This document shows, piece by piece, positions 1 through 7,444 of a DNA stretch of 64,000 bases. The notes under the pieces were generated by a model. The model was not told where the DNA came from. It worked only from the letters and a program-made list of their open reading frames with translations, and ran no database searches. The stretch comes from Streptomyces sp. NBC_00259 (GTDB taxonomy: Bacteria; Actinomycetota; Actinomycetes; Streptomycetales; Streptomycetaceae). Positions within the stretch are counted from its first letter, which is position 1; the number at the start of each line of letters is the position of its first letter. The DNA lies in assembly GCF_036181745.1 (NCBI RefSeq), contig NZ_CP108080.1:6203501-6267500 (forward strand). The letters run 5' to 3'. The translations under genes were made by a program, and so were the position numbers.

Positions 1-1221
1 CTGGGGCGCCTCGGGGGCGATACGGACGTCGTCGATCCAGCCCTGGAACTTCGCCGGGCCCTTCGGCGAGTCGTACGCCACCAGGATCCGGTCCACGGTC
101 TTGCCGGCGGCGACCGACCCGATGCCGGAAGCCACCTGGTTCCACTGGTTGACGTAGAGCCGCTCGGCCGCGCCCTGGCCCTGCGGCGTCAACAGCCCGC
201 CGTGCGAGTCCACCGCCCGGAGGTCACTCAGATAGGTGCCGTCGGTGAACGCGAGATCGACCGCCACGTTCGTGGCCGGATAGTTGAGATCGGTCTCGGG
301 CAGCGAGGGGAAGACGCGGTACGACAGCTCCGTGTCGCGCCGCACCGCCGTGTCGACGTCGAAGACCTTGTTGTACGAGTAGGCGCGGCCGTCCGGCTTG
401 TGCGTGCCCGCGTACTTCAGGGCGCGTGTCCCGGTGAATCCGGCGCCGGCCTTCGCCGTGGGGGAGCCGGCGGGGCCGCGGTCGACCTGGCTGCGCATGT
501 CCTCGGGCGCCGGGGCGCTCGTGTCGCCGTCGGAGAACTGGACGTCGGCGAGCTGGAGGATGCCCGAGGCGCCGTTGTTGGCGGTGATCTCCAGCCGGTA
601 GTGCCCGTACGCGGCGGCGTTCGACGCCTCGATGTCGTACGTCTTCGTCTGGAACCGCTTGTCGAACGTCTCGCCCTTGCGGGTGTCCAGGACCTTCCAG
701 TCCTTGCCGTCCGCCGAGCCCTGGAGGGTCCAGTCCTTCGGGTCGCGCTCGTCGAAGTCGTTCGCCGACGTCAGCGCGTAGGTGACGACCTTGACCGGGG
801 CGTCCATGGAGAACTCGGCCCAGCCGGCCGGCTCGAACGCCAGCCATTTGGTGGACGGCTGGAGATCGACCAGATTCTCCTTGGTCTCACCGCCGCCGGA
901 GTTCTCGGCGCTGGCACGCACCTCGACGACCTTGTCGGTGACATTGCCCGGTATGCCCGAGGAGAAGCCGCCGTCGATGCCCGATGACCGCTTCTTTCCG
1001 TCAGGTCCCGTTTCCACGGTATTGCGCCAGTCGGGCTGGGCTTCATCCGCTTCGAAGGACGTGCTGAATTCCCGCGCCGGCGCGGCGGCTTGGGCGGGGA
1101 GCGCGACGGCGGCCGACTGCGCCGTCACCACCAGCAGGGAAGCGGCCGCCACCAGGGCGGCCGCGCGGGCTTGTCTGTACCGAGGATGCCGAGGATGCCG
1201 AAGGCTGGATCTGGGCCGCAT
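1..1221 (-). CDS. Secreted GH92-type alpha-mannosidase, N-terminal part (runs off window)
   Basis: The frame starts at an ATG (1219-1221) with GGGAGG about 11 bases upstream and stays open to base 1, giving 407 residues with no stop. Residues 1-45 look like a Sec signal: basic start, then AAALVAAASLLVVT and a cleavage zone near ALPAQAAA. Next comes a discoidin-like (F5/8 type C) carbohydrate-binding region with motifs ENLVDLQPSTKW and VTYALTSANDFDERDP. A second beta-rich stretch follows, with SYNKVFDVDTAV and ILVAYDSPKGPAKFQGWIDD. From memory this N-terminal architecture is typical of Streptomyces GH92 exo-alpha-mannosidases; the catalytic (alpha/alpha)6 domain would lie left of the window. 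It likely trims mannose from extracellular N-glycans. It is transcribed divergently from the GlcNAc/chitobiose transporter region, which fits joint glycan use. The GH92 assignment is family memory, because the catalytic residues are not in view. Confidence 0.75.
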   Translation of the reverse strand, partial: MRPRSSLRHPRHPRYRQARAAALVAAASLLVVTAQSAAVALPAQAAAPAREFSTSFEADEAQPDWRNTVETGPDGKKRSSGIDGGFSSGIPGNVTDKVVEVRASAENSGGGETKENLVDLQPSTKWLAFEPAGWAEFSMDAPVKVVTYALTSANDFDERDPKDWTLQGSADGKDWKVLDTRKGETFDKRFQTKTYDIEASNAAAYGHYRLEITANNGASGILQLADVQFSDGDTSAPAPEDMRSQVDRGPAGSPTAKAGAGFTGTRALKYAGTHKPDGRAYSYNKVFDVDTAVRRDTELSYRVFPSLPETDLNYPATNVAVDLAFTDGTYLSDLRAVDSHGGLLTPQGQGAAERLYVNQWNQVASGIGSVAAGKTVDRILVAYDSPKGPAKFQGWIDDVRIAPEAPQ

Positions 1222-1252
1222 GTCGAGCCGTTCCTCCCGCCGAAGCGATGTA

Positions 1253-1264
1253 GACAACGTTGTC
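1253..1264. promoter_or_regulatory. Perfect 12-bp palindrome, candidate LacI-family operator
   Basis: GACAACGTTGTC is a perfect palindrome with a central CG step, 32 bases upstream of the GH92 start codon. The central ACGT flanked by AA/TT is usual for LacI/GalR-family operators in actinobacteria. The regulator is not in the window, and control of the GH92 gene is inferred. Confidence 0.55.
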
Positions 1265-1466
1265 AAGCGCAATGCGCAGGCACCAGTAGGGAGGTAAGTG
1301 CCGCATGGTGTCAAGGGTGTTGACGGCGTGACGGGCTCGGAATCGGCCGATTCGACGAGATTTCCGTGGCGGAATGTCCGCGGGCCCTGCTCCCCGTATC
1401 CGCGAGGTCTCAACTCGGGAAAGACTGCCGTGGAACCTTGCTTTCGATCTTGCTCAGCTGGCGGGA

Positions 1467-1482
1467 AGTGGACTATACCTGT
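1467..1482. promoter_or_regulatory. Candidate DasR-responsive element (dre)
   Basis: AGTGGACTATACCTGT matches the remembered dre consensus A(C/G)TGGTCTAGACCA(G/C)T at 13 of 16 positions. DasR is the GlcNAc-responsive GntR-family regulator of Streptomyces, and ngcEFG is a known DasR target. The site lies 219 bases upstream of the ngcE relic start. It may still control the downstream transporter operon. Confidence 0.6.
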
Positions 1483-1700
1483 CGGCGTCTGCCTCGCCGG
1501 AACACGCGGCGAGCGGTCAGGGGGACGGGCAGGCGAAGTATCGTCTGCGGCCAGGGCAGATCTCCGTTCCCACTGCCACGGTATTACCCCTGCACGACCA
1601 GCTTCAGCAATTGACCGCGGTGGCGGGGCCCTTCGCCTCAGGCGAGACGCACGGGCGACCGGTTCACCGCCTGAGTCCTGGAGAAGGCGAGGACTTGAGC

Positions 1701-1886
1701 ATGGGATCCACCTCCGCGCACACGAACGGCGGCCTCGACCGCCGCGATCTGATCGAGCGGAGCACGGCTGTCGCTCCGGCCTCGGCCCCGGCGACCGCTT
1801 TTCCGAATTCGTGTGCATCGAGTGGCGGCGGTGAAGGGGCGCCGGTGCCGTCTCGTCGATCACGGCGGCATGCGTCGCTCAGCTGA
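1701..1886 (+). pseudogene. ngcE: Relic of the native ngcE 5' end
   Basis: From the ATG at 1701 the frame begins MGSTSAHTNGGLDRRDLIER, which I recognise as the start of the usual Streptomyces NgcE lipoprotein (MGSTSA, then a basic run and RRDLIKRS). The rest has decayed. The hydrophobic signal core is replaced by STAVAPASAPATAF, the lipobox has become PNSC, and after about 50 codons the frame turns into Arg/Ser-rich nonsense ending at TGA 1884-1886. The purine-rich stretch GAAGGCGAGG before the ATG may be the old ribosome-binding site. The rest of the native gene is absent; a different, intact ngcE begins 195 bases further on. The comparison sequence is from memory. Confidence 0.65.
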
Positions 1887-1935
1887 TCACCATCGGTGTC
1901 GCTGAGCGGCCCCGAAACGACGGCGATACGCCCCG

Positions 1936-2025
1936 ATGTACATGTCCGCCAGCATCCCAGGCGGAGACTCACACAAGGACGCGCTCAAAGAGAAGTGCGG
2001 CAAGCGCATGGCCAACCTGGCCTGA
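1936..2025 (+). other. Unassigned 29-codon open frame upstream of ngcE
   Basis: An ATG frame encodes 29 residues ending DALKEKCGKRMANLA. The second half is Lys-rich and unlike random high-GC translation. I see no ribosome-binding site and recognise no family. It could be a scrap of another deleted gene, or chance. Confidence 0.2.
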
Positions 2026-2080
2026 CAGCCAAACACGCAGCAAACCCATGAAGATCCAAACGATCGGTAAGGATGCAGAG

Positions 2081-3484
2081 ATGACCTCTCGTACCGGCTC
2101 TTTTGATAGGCGGACGCTCCTGCGCGGGGCGATCGCAACGGCAGCCATGGGTTCGCTTGCGGTTGCGTGTGGCTCTCCCTCTGGCAACGGTGGTGGCGGC
2201 GGCCCGAAGGGCAAGGTGGGGGCCACCAACCCGTTCGGTGTCGCCGAAGGTTCCAAGGTCGAAGCGGCCATCTTCGACGGCGGCTACGGCGTTGACTATG
2301 TCGAATACGCCAACAAGGTCATCGGGAAGCAGGTCAAGGGTGTCGCGGTCCAGGTCAAGCCGGTCGTCGACATTGCCCCCGAGCTCCAGCCCCGGTTCGT
2401 CGGCGGTAACCCGCCGGACCTCATCGACAACTCCGGTGAGGACCAGATCGGCTTCCTCGGCATCCTCGACCAGCTCGAGACACTGGATGACGTGCTTGAG
2501 GCCAACAACTACGAAGGCACGAAGATCGCCGACACGCTCTACGCGGGCGTCAAGAAGCCCGGAACGTACAACGGCAAGTTCGTCGCGCTCAACTACGTGA
2601 TGACGGTGTACGGCGTCTGGTACTCGAAGACGCTGTTCGAGGCGAACGGCTGGACCCCGCCGAAGACCTGGGACGAGGCGCTCGACCTCGGCCAGCAGGC
2701 GAAGAAGAAGGGCAAGTACCTCTTCGTCCACGGCAAGGAAGCCGCGACCTATTACCGGACGCTCCTGATCGACTCGGCGATCAAGGAGGGCGGCGACGAG
2801 GTCCGGATCGCTCTCGAAAAGCTGGAGAAGGACTCCTGGTCGCATCCGGCCATCCAGGGCGTTCTCAAGGTCATGGAGACCATGGTCAAGGAGAAGATGT
2901 TCGTCCCCGGTGGCTCCGGCACGCAGTTCCAGAAGGCGCAGGCGATCTGGAGCAACGACCAGAAGGCGCTTCTCTACCCGTCCGGTGGCTGGATCGAGAA
3001 CGAGATGAAGGACGCCACCAAGACGGACTTCCAGATGACTGGAGTTCCGTCAATGACGCTCACCGGCAAGCCGAAGATTCCCTACGAGGCGCTTCGCGCG
3101 GCCGCGGGCGAGCCGTTCATCGTGCCCAAGCAGGGCAAGAACCCGGCCGGCGGTAAGGAGGTGCTGCGGGCGATGCTGTCCCAGGAGGCGGCTGCCAACT
3201 TCTCCAAGACGAAGCTGGCCCCGACGATCGTCAAGGGCACCGTGCCTGCTGACGGCTACGGATCGTCCGCGCTGGTCTCACAGTCGAAGATGCTCGAGGC
3301 CGCGGGCGAGAACATCTTCAACTACCTGTTCGTCGAGGCCTACGGGATGAACACCGACCAGCTGGTGCCGTGGAACTCGTTCCTCGCCGGTGACATCGAC
3401 GCCAAGGGCCTGACCTCGGCTCTGCAGAGGATTTCCGACAAGATCCGGGAAGACGACTCCATCGAGAAGTTCGAGGTCAGCTAG
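2081..3484 (+). CDS. ngcE: GlcNAc/diacetylchitobiose ABC transporter substrate-binding lipoprotein NgcE
   Basis: This is the extracytoplasmic sugar-binding subunit of a carbohydrate (CUT1) ABC importer. It has 467 residues from the ATG at 2081, which has GTAAGGA eight bases upstream; an in-frame ATG at 2048 has no such site. A twin-arginine-like signal (RRTLLRG) runs into the lipobox LAVAC, giving a lipidated Cys30. The linker after it is Gly-rich, and the mature part has the type-1 binding-protein pattern with NPPDLIDNSG and an Asn/Trp-rich core. The gene heads an operon with ngcF (7-base gap) and ngcG. Lys uses AAG and Leu TTG is frequent, so codon use differs from most neighbours. Substrate assignment rests on family recognition and the nearby dre site. 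Confidence 0.8.
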   Translation: MTSRTGSFDRRTLLRGAIATAAMGSLAVACGSPSGNGGGGGPKGKVGATNPFGVAEGSKVEAAIFDGGYGVDYVEYANKVIGKQVKGVAVQVKPVVDIAPELQPRFVGGNPPDLIDNSGEDQIGFLGILDQLETLDDVLEANNYEGTKIADTLYAGVKKPGTYNGKFVALNYVMTVYGVWYSKTLFEANGWTPPKTWDEALDLGQQAKKKGKYLFVHGKEAATYYRTLLIDSAIKEGGDEVRIALEKLEKDSWSHPAIQGVLKVMETMVKEKMFVPGGSGTQFQKAQAIWSNDQKALLYPSGGWIENEMKDATKTDFQMTGVPSMTLTGKPKIPYEALRAAAGEPFIVPKQGKNPAGGKEVLRAMLSQEAAANFSKTKLAPTIVKGTVPADGYGSSALVSQSKMLEAAGENIFNYLFVEAYGMNTDQLVPWNSFLAGDIDAKGLTSALQRISDKIREDDSIEKFEVS

Positions 3485-3491
3485 TACCGCC

Positions 3492-4547
3492 ATGAGTGAC
3501 ACAATCACCATCCCCGAGACCGCGAGCGACCGGCCGACGCCGGCCGCTCGCGGCGGGCGGCCCCGACGCCGCAAGCTCACCTTCGACCGGGTGACGTTCT
3601 TCCTCGCGTTCCTCGGTATCCCGCTGGCCGTCTTCGTGACCTTCGTCCTGATCCCGTTCGTCCAGGCGATCTACTGGGCGATGACCGACTGGCGCGGCTT
3701 CAGCCCGGACTACAACTTCGTCGGGCTGGACAACTTCACCAAGATGTTCCAGGACGACGTCTTCCTGAAGGCGTTGCGCAATGTCGCGTTGCTGGCGGCC
3801 GTCGTGCCGTTCGTGACGTTGACGCTCGCCCTCGGGGTCGCGGTGGCCATCACCCTGGGCGGGCCCAGCAAGGGCCCCGTCCGAGGGATCCGGGGGGCGT
3901 CGTTCTACCGGATCATCTCGTTCTTCCCCTACGTCGTGCCGGCGATCATCGTCGGCCTGATCTGGGCGCAGATGTTCGACCCGAACGCCGGCCTGGTCAA
4001 CGGCTTCCTCACCAAGATCGGCCTTGACCAGTTCGAGGCGTTCGCCTGGCTGGGCGAAAAGGCGACCGCGATGCCGTCCCTGATGTTCGTCTTCGTCTGG
4101 GGGCTCGTCGGGTTCTACGCGGTGCTCTTCATCGCCGCGATCAAGGGAGTTCCCGCCGAGCTGTACGAGGCGGCCAGGATCGACGGGGCCGGTCGGTTCC
4201 GGACAACGATCTCGATCACCCTGCCGGCGATCCGGGACAGTGTGCAGACGGCGTACATCTACCTGGGCATCGCCGCGTTGGACGCGTTCGTCTTCGTACA
4301 GGCGCTGTTGCCGAACGGTGGGCCGGACAACTCGACCCTCACGATCAGTCAGCGGCTGTTCAATGTCGCCTTCCGGCAGCAGCAGTTCGGATACGCCACC
4401 GCGATGGGGGTCGTCCTCGCCGTTGTCACCCTGGTGTTCGCGGTGCTGGTGTTCACCGTCAATCGCCTGACCGGCGGTGGCGAGGGCAAAGAGAATGCGC
4501 GTGGGTCCAAGGCTCGGCGTGCTGGAGCTAAGGGAGGTGCTCAATGA
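3492..4547 (+). CDS. ngcF: Sugar ABC transporter permease NgcF
   Basis: This 351-residue inner-membrane permease is the first membrane half of the NgcEFG importer. The N-terminal 35 residues are basic and cytoplasmic. They are followed by about six membrane segments, starting with FFLAFLGIPLAVFVTFVLIP. The MalF-type cytoplasmic EAA loop is ELYEAARIDGAGRFRTTIS, which docks an ATPase. No ATPase is encoded in the operon, as usual for ngc and similar CUT1 systems that share MsiK. The stop overlaps the ngcG start (ATGA at 4544-4547), so the two are translationally coupled. The Leu codon TTG is unusually frequent for Streptomyces. Confidence 0.85.
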   Translation: MSDTITIPETASDRPTPAARGGRPRRRKLTFDRVTFFLAFLGIPLAVFVTFVLIPFVQAIYWAMTDWRGFSPDYNFVGLDNFTKMFQDDVFLKALRNVALLAAVVPFVTLTLALGVAVAITLGGPSKGPVRGIRGASFYRIISFFPYVVPAIIVGLIWAQMFDPNAGLVNGFLTKIGLDQFEAFAWLGEKATAMPSLMFVFVWGLVGFYAVLFIAAIKGVPAELYEAARIDGAGRFRTTISITLPAIRDSVQTAYIYLGIAALDAFVFVQALLPNGGPDNSTLTISQRLFNVAFRQQQFGYATAMGVVLAVVTLVFAVLVFTVNRLTGGGEGKENARGSKARRAGAKGGAQ

Positions 4548-5416
4548 GCGCCGTAGCCGCCGACCGGAGGCTGGTGAGAGCCTCCGCAAGCAGCGACCGC
4601 AGGTTTGCGACGATCTCGCACGCCTTGCTGACCGTGTGGGCCGTGATCGTGATCGTGCCCATGCTCTGGGTGCTGATGTCGTCGTTCAAGTCGACCGGTG
4701 AGATCCTGTCGTCGCCGTTCTCGCTTCCGGATCACTGGAGGGTCGAGAACTACTCGAACGCGTGGACCGACGCGAACATCGGGAAGTACTTCCTGAATTC
4801 GGTGATCGTCGTCGTCTGTGCGCTGTTCCTGGTGATGTTGTTGGGCGCGATGTGCGCCTACATCCTCGCCCGGTTCGAGTTCCCCGGGCGTCGGCTGATC
4901 TACTACGTGATGCTGGCCGGGTTGACCTTCCCCGTCTTCCTGGCGATCGTGCCGCTGTTCTTCCAGCTACAGAACCTCGGGTTGCTGAACACGCGTCCGG
5001 GACTGATCCTCACCTACGTCGCGTTCGCGCTGCCGTTCACGATGTTCTTCCTCTATGCGTTCTTCCGGTCACTGCCGCATGACGTCTACGAGGCCGCGTT
5101 GATCGACGGTGCCGGTGACTGGCGGGCGTTTTTCCAGGTGATGTTGCCGATGGCACGTCCAGGCATGGCCGCGGTGGCGATCTTCAACTTCCTGGGGTTG
5201 TGGAACCAGTTCCTGCTGCCGGTGGCGCTCAACACCGACCAGGACAAGTGGGTCCTGACTCAGGGCATGGCTGCCTACGCGTCCTCGCAGGTCTACGACA
5301 TTGACTACGGTGCGCTGTTCGCGGCGATCGTGGTCACGGTGGTGCCTGTACTGATCGTGTACGTCCTGTTCCAACGCCGGATCGCCGGTTCGGTGTCGCA
5401 GGGCACCTTCCGCTGA
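4544..5416 (+). CDS. ngcG: Sugar ABC transporter permease NgcG
   Basis: This is the second membrane subunit (MalG type, 290 residues) of the importer. It starts at the ATG overlapping the ngcF stop, preceded by GGGAGGTG. There are six predicted membrane spans, the first being ISHALLTVWAVIVIVPMLWV. The EAA loop DVYEAALIDGAGDWRAFFQV lies near residue 190. The last residues, SVSQGTFR, resemble the conserved C terminus of MalG-like permeases. Codon use is TTG-rich, as in ngcF, supporting a shared foreign origin for the operon. A perfect palindromic terminator follows 14 bases after the stop. Confidence 0.85.
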   Translation: MSAVAADRRLVRASASSDRRFATISHALLTVWAVIVIVPMLWVLMSSFKSTGEILSSPFSLPDHWRVENYSNAWTDANIGKYFLNSVIVVVCALFLVMLLGAMCAYILARFEFPGRRLIYYVMLAGLTFPVFLAIVPLFFQLQNLGLLNTRPGLILTYVAFALPFTMFFLYAFFRSLPHDVYEAALIDGAGDWRAFFQVMLPMARPGMAAVAIFNFLGLWNQFLLPVALNTDQDKWVLTQGMAAYASSQVYDIDYGALFAAIVVTVVPVLIVYVLFQRRIAGSVSQGTFR

Positions 5417-5430
5417 CGCCTGCCGTCTGA

Positions 5431-5470
5431 CCAGCTGCCGAGGTCAACAATTGTTGACCTCGGCAGCTGG
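5431..5470 (+). terminator. Perfect 40-bp palindrome ending the ngcEFG operon
   Basis: Two 20-base arms, CCAGCTGCCGAGGTCAACAA and its exact complement, abut with no loop. The structure lies 14 bases after the ngcG stop. The position suggests transcription termination (loop formed from the AACAATTGTT centre). Confidence 0.75.
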
Positions 5471-6118
5471 TCTCGCTTCATGGTGCGTGCGTCCGCCGCG
5501 GCTCGGCGAACAACGCCGTCGCGTCGTCATGTGCCTTGCCCCGAGCGAAGGCCGTGCTCTTTCGGATCCGTCGTCTCCGCCGCCCTCACCTGATACCTCT
5601 TGACCTGGCCGAGCGGGCCGCCGGTGCCGATGGCGTTGACGAAGCCGGTCGGCCACCGATCGCGCGTCAGCATCCACGTGCCAATGGCGCTGTCTGTTCC
5701 CGGCGGGGCCGTCCGCGCCGCGTCTCGTCGACGCCCAGCACCTGAACCTCGGGCATGGGCGCCTTGGTCGTCGAGTTGTGACCGCACGGGATGGCCGGCG
5801 CCGATGCCTTCGTCGTGTGCGTACACGGCGGTGGGCGGCAGGCGCCGCGCCGACCGGGCGCGATCATGCTTTGCCGGGCCAACTTCGTGAGCACAGCGTG
5901 GACGAACCGCACAGTGTGAAACTCGAGTCACCGAGTAGGACATCACGTAGGCGAGGCGAAAATCGGAACGTATTGGGTCACAGTCTCATCAAGGTCTTGA
6001 CGCCAGTAACCGTGTGCATCGAGCCTATACTTCACTAGTTGTAGACAGTCCGGGGTCACATCGCCGTGCCCCGGCAGACGGGCGCGGCCGTCGCGCCGTC
6101 CCGTCGAGGTGGGAGTGG
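5471..6118. other. IS-remnant spacer and upstream region of the ROK gene
   Basis: Apart from the transposase remnant this stretch has no gene. Its last 150 bases are less GC-rich than the surroundings and contain a good -10 hexamer, TATACT at 6026-6031. The best -35 match, TTGACG at 5997-6002, is 23 bases away, so the promoter for the ROK regulator is only tentative. Confidence 0.45.
5527..5912 (-). pseudogene. Frameshifted ISL3-family transposase fragment
   Basis: On the minus strand one frame (5667-5912) reads VQVLGVDETRRGRPR, and another (5527 to about 5700) continues GTWMLTRDRWPTGFVNAIG and GPLGQVK. Together they match the catalytic-core start of ISL3-family transposases (V-L-G-(V/I)-DET-R-R-G-(R/K), then a WxLTxDRWxxGFV segment and LLGQVEGR). 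The switch of frame near 5690, the missing N-terminal zinc/HTH part and the missing C-terminal DDE part show that it is dead. No terminal inverted repeats are apparent. It lies directly downstream of the apparently acquired ngcEFG operon. Confidence 0.65.
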
Positions 6119-7324
6119 ATGGTCGTGGAGACTCCGGGCTCGCAGTCCTCGCTGCACCGGGCCAATCTTGAGCGGGTCGTACGTGCCGTGCGTCTGGCCG
6201 GTTCGCTGACCCAGGCCGAGATCGCCAGGAGCACGGGCCTGTCCGCCGCCACGGTCTCCAACATCGTTCGCGAGCTGAAGGACGGCGGGACCGTCGAGGT
6301 CACCCCCACCTCGGCGGGCGGCCGCCGGGCCCGCAGCGTCTCGCTGAGCGGTGACGCCGGCATCGTCATCGGCGTCGACTTCGGGCACACCCATCTGCGG
6401 GTCGCCATCGGCAATCTGGCCCATCAGGTCCTCGCCGAGGAGTCCGAGCCGCTGGACGTCGACGCCTCCTCCGCCCAGGGCTTCGACCGGGCGGAACAGC
6501 TGGTCACCCGGCTGATCGAGGCGACCGGAATCGGGAAGGACAAGATCGTCGGAGTGGGTCTGGGCGTACCGGGGCCGATCGACGTGGAGTCCGGGACGCT
6601 CGGGTCCACCGCGATCCTGCCGGGCTGGAGCGGGATCAACCCGAGCGACGAGCTGTCGCGGCGGCTCGGGGTGCCGGTGTACGTCGACAACGACGCCAAT
6701 CTGGGCGCCCTGGGCGAGCTGGTGTGGGGCAGCGGCCGCGGGGTGAAGGACCTCGCGTACATCAAGGTCGCCAGCGGGGTGGGCGCCGGTCTGGTCATAG
6801 AGGGCCAGATCTACCGGGGGCCCGGCGGCACCGCCGGGGAGATCGGGCACATCACGCTGGACGAGTCGGGGCCGGTCTGCCGCTGCGGCAACCGCGGCTG
6901 CCTGGAGACCTTCGCGGCCGCCCGGTACGTCCTGCCGCTGCTGCAGCCCAGCCACGGCCCCGATCTGACCATGGAGCGCGTGGTGCAGCTGGCGCGCGAG
7001 GGCGACCCTGGCTGCCGCCGGGTGGTCGCCGACGTGGGCCGGCACATCGGCAGCGGGGTGGCGAACCTGTGCAACCTGCTGAACCCCAGCAGGGTGGTGC
7101 TCGGCGGCAACCTCGCCGAGGCGGGCGAGCTGGTCCTGGCGCCGATCCGTGAATCGGTCTCCCGGTACGCGATCCCGAGCGCGGCGCGGCGGCTCTCGGT
7201 GCTTCCGGGGGCGCTCGGAGGCCGGGCCGAGGTGCTGGGTGCACTGGCCCTCGTCCTGAGCGAAATGGGCGATTCGACACTTCTGGACAGCTCGGTCCCG
7301 GCCGGGACGCCTGCCTTCACTTAG
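6119..7324 (+). CDS. rok7B7: ROK-family transcriptional regulator, Rok7B7-like
   Basis: The protein is 401 residues from the ATG at 6119, which has GAGG nine bases upstream; GTG at 6125 is an alternative start. Residues about 15-60 form a winged helix-turn-helix (LTQAEIARSTGLSAATVSNI). Then comes the ROK sugar-kinase-like fold: IVIGVDFGHTHLRVAIG, GVGLGVPGPID, VDNDANLGALGE and the zinc signature CRCGNRGCLE. In S. coelicolor the orthologue Rok7B7 controls the adjacent xylose transporter and affects carbon catabolite repression and antibiotic production. The same neighbour, xylFGH, begins 121 bases downstream here. The ligand is not certain from sequence. Confidence 0.85.
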   Translation: MVVETPGSQSSLHRANLERVVRAVRLAGSLTQAEIARSTGLSAATVSNIVRELKDGGTVEVTPTSAGGRRARSVSLSGDAGIVIGVDFGHTHLRVAIGNLAHQVLAEESEPLDVDASSAQGFDRAEQLVTRLIEATGIGKDKIVGVGLGVPGPIDVESGTLGSTAILPGWSGINPSDELSRRLGVPVYVDNDANLGALGELVWGSGRGVKDLAYIKVASGVGAGLVIEGQIYRGPGGTAGEIGHITLDESGPVCRCGNRGCLETFAAARYVLPLLQPSHGPDLTMERVVQLAREGDPGCRRVVADVGRHIGSGVANLCNLLNPSRVVLGGNLAEAGELVLAPIRESVSRYAIPSAARRLSVLPGALGGRAEVLGALALVLSEMGDSTLLDSSVPAGTPAFT

Positions 7325-7349
7325 ATAACGAATGGCACCGTTGTCATCT

Positions 7350-7372
7350 CGTTAAGGATTTACTCCTTGACG
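7350..7372. promoter_or_regulatory. Candidate regulator-binding inverted repeat upstream of xylF
   Basis: CGTTAAGGA and TCCTTGACG form an inverted repeat (8 of 9 positions) around TTTAC, in the 121-base gap between the ROK gene and xylF. A ROK-family regulator is the natural candidate binder; this is inference from position. Confidence 0.4.
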
Positions 7373-7377
7373 CTGGC

Positions 7378-7416
7378 GTTGCGGCCGAGTTGACTTCCAG
7401 CCACCTCGGCCGCAAC
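7378..7416 (+). promoter_or_regulatory. 12-bp inverted repeat in the xylF leader
   Basis: GTTGCGGCCGAG (7378-7389) and CTCGGCCGCAAC (7405-7416) pair perfectly around a 15-base loop. The repeat ends 15 bases before the GGGAGG ribosome-binding site of xylF. It could be a leader hairpin or a second operator half. Confidence 0.4.
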
Positions 7417-7444
7417 GACGCGGCCTCGTCAGGGAGGTTTCTGA

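Larger units (their letters stand above)
1222..1700. other. Divergent regulatory region between GH92 gene and ngcE relic
   Basis: This 479-base stretch holds no convincing gene. Frames that read through it lack Streptomyces codon bias and have no family resemblance. It carries a LacI-type palindrome next to the GH92 start and a DasR-type site about 220 bases upstream of the ngcE relic start at 1701. Confidence 0.6.
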
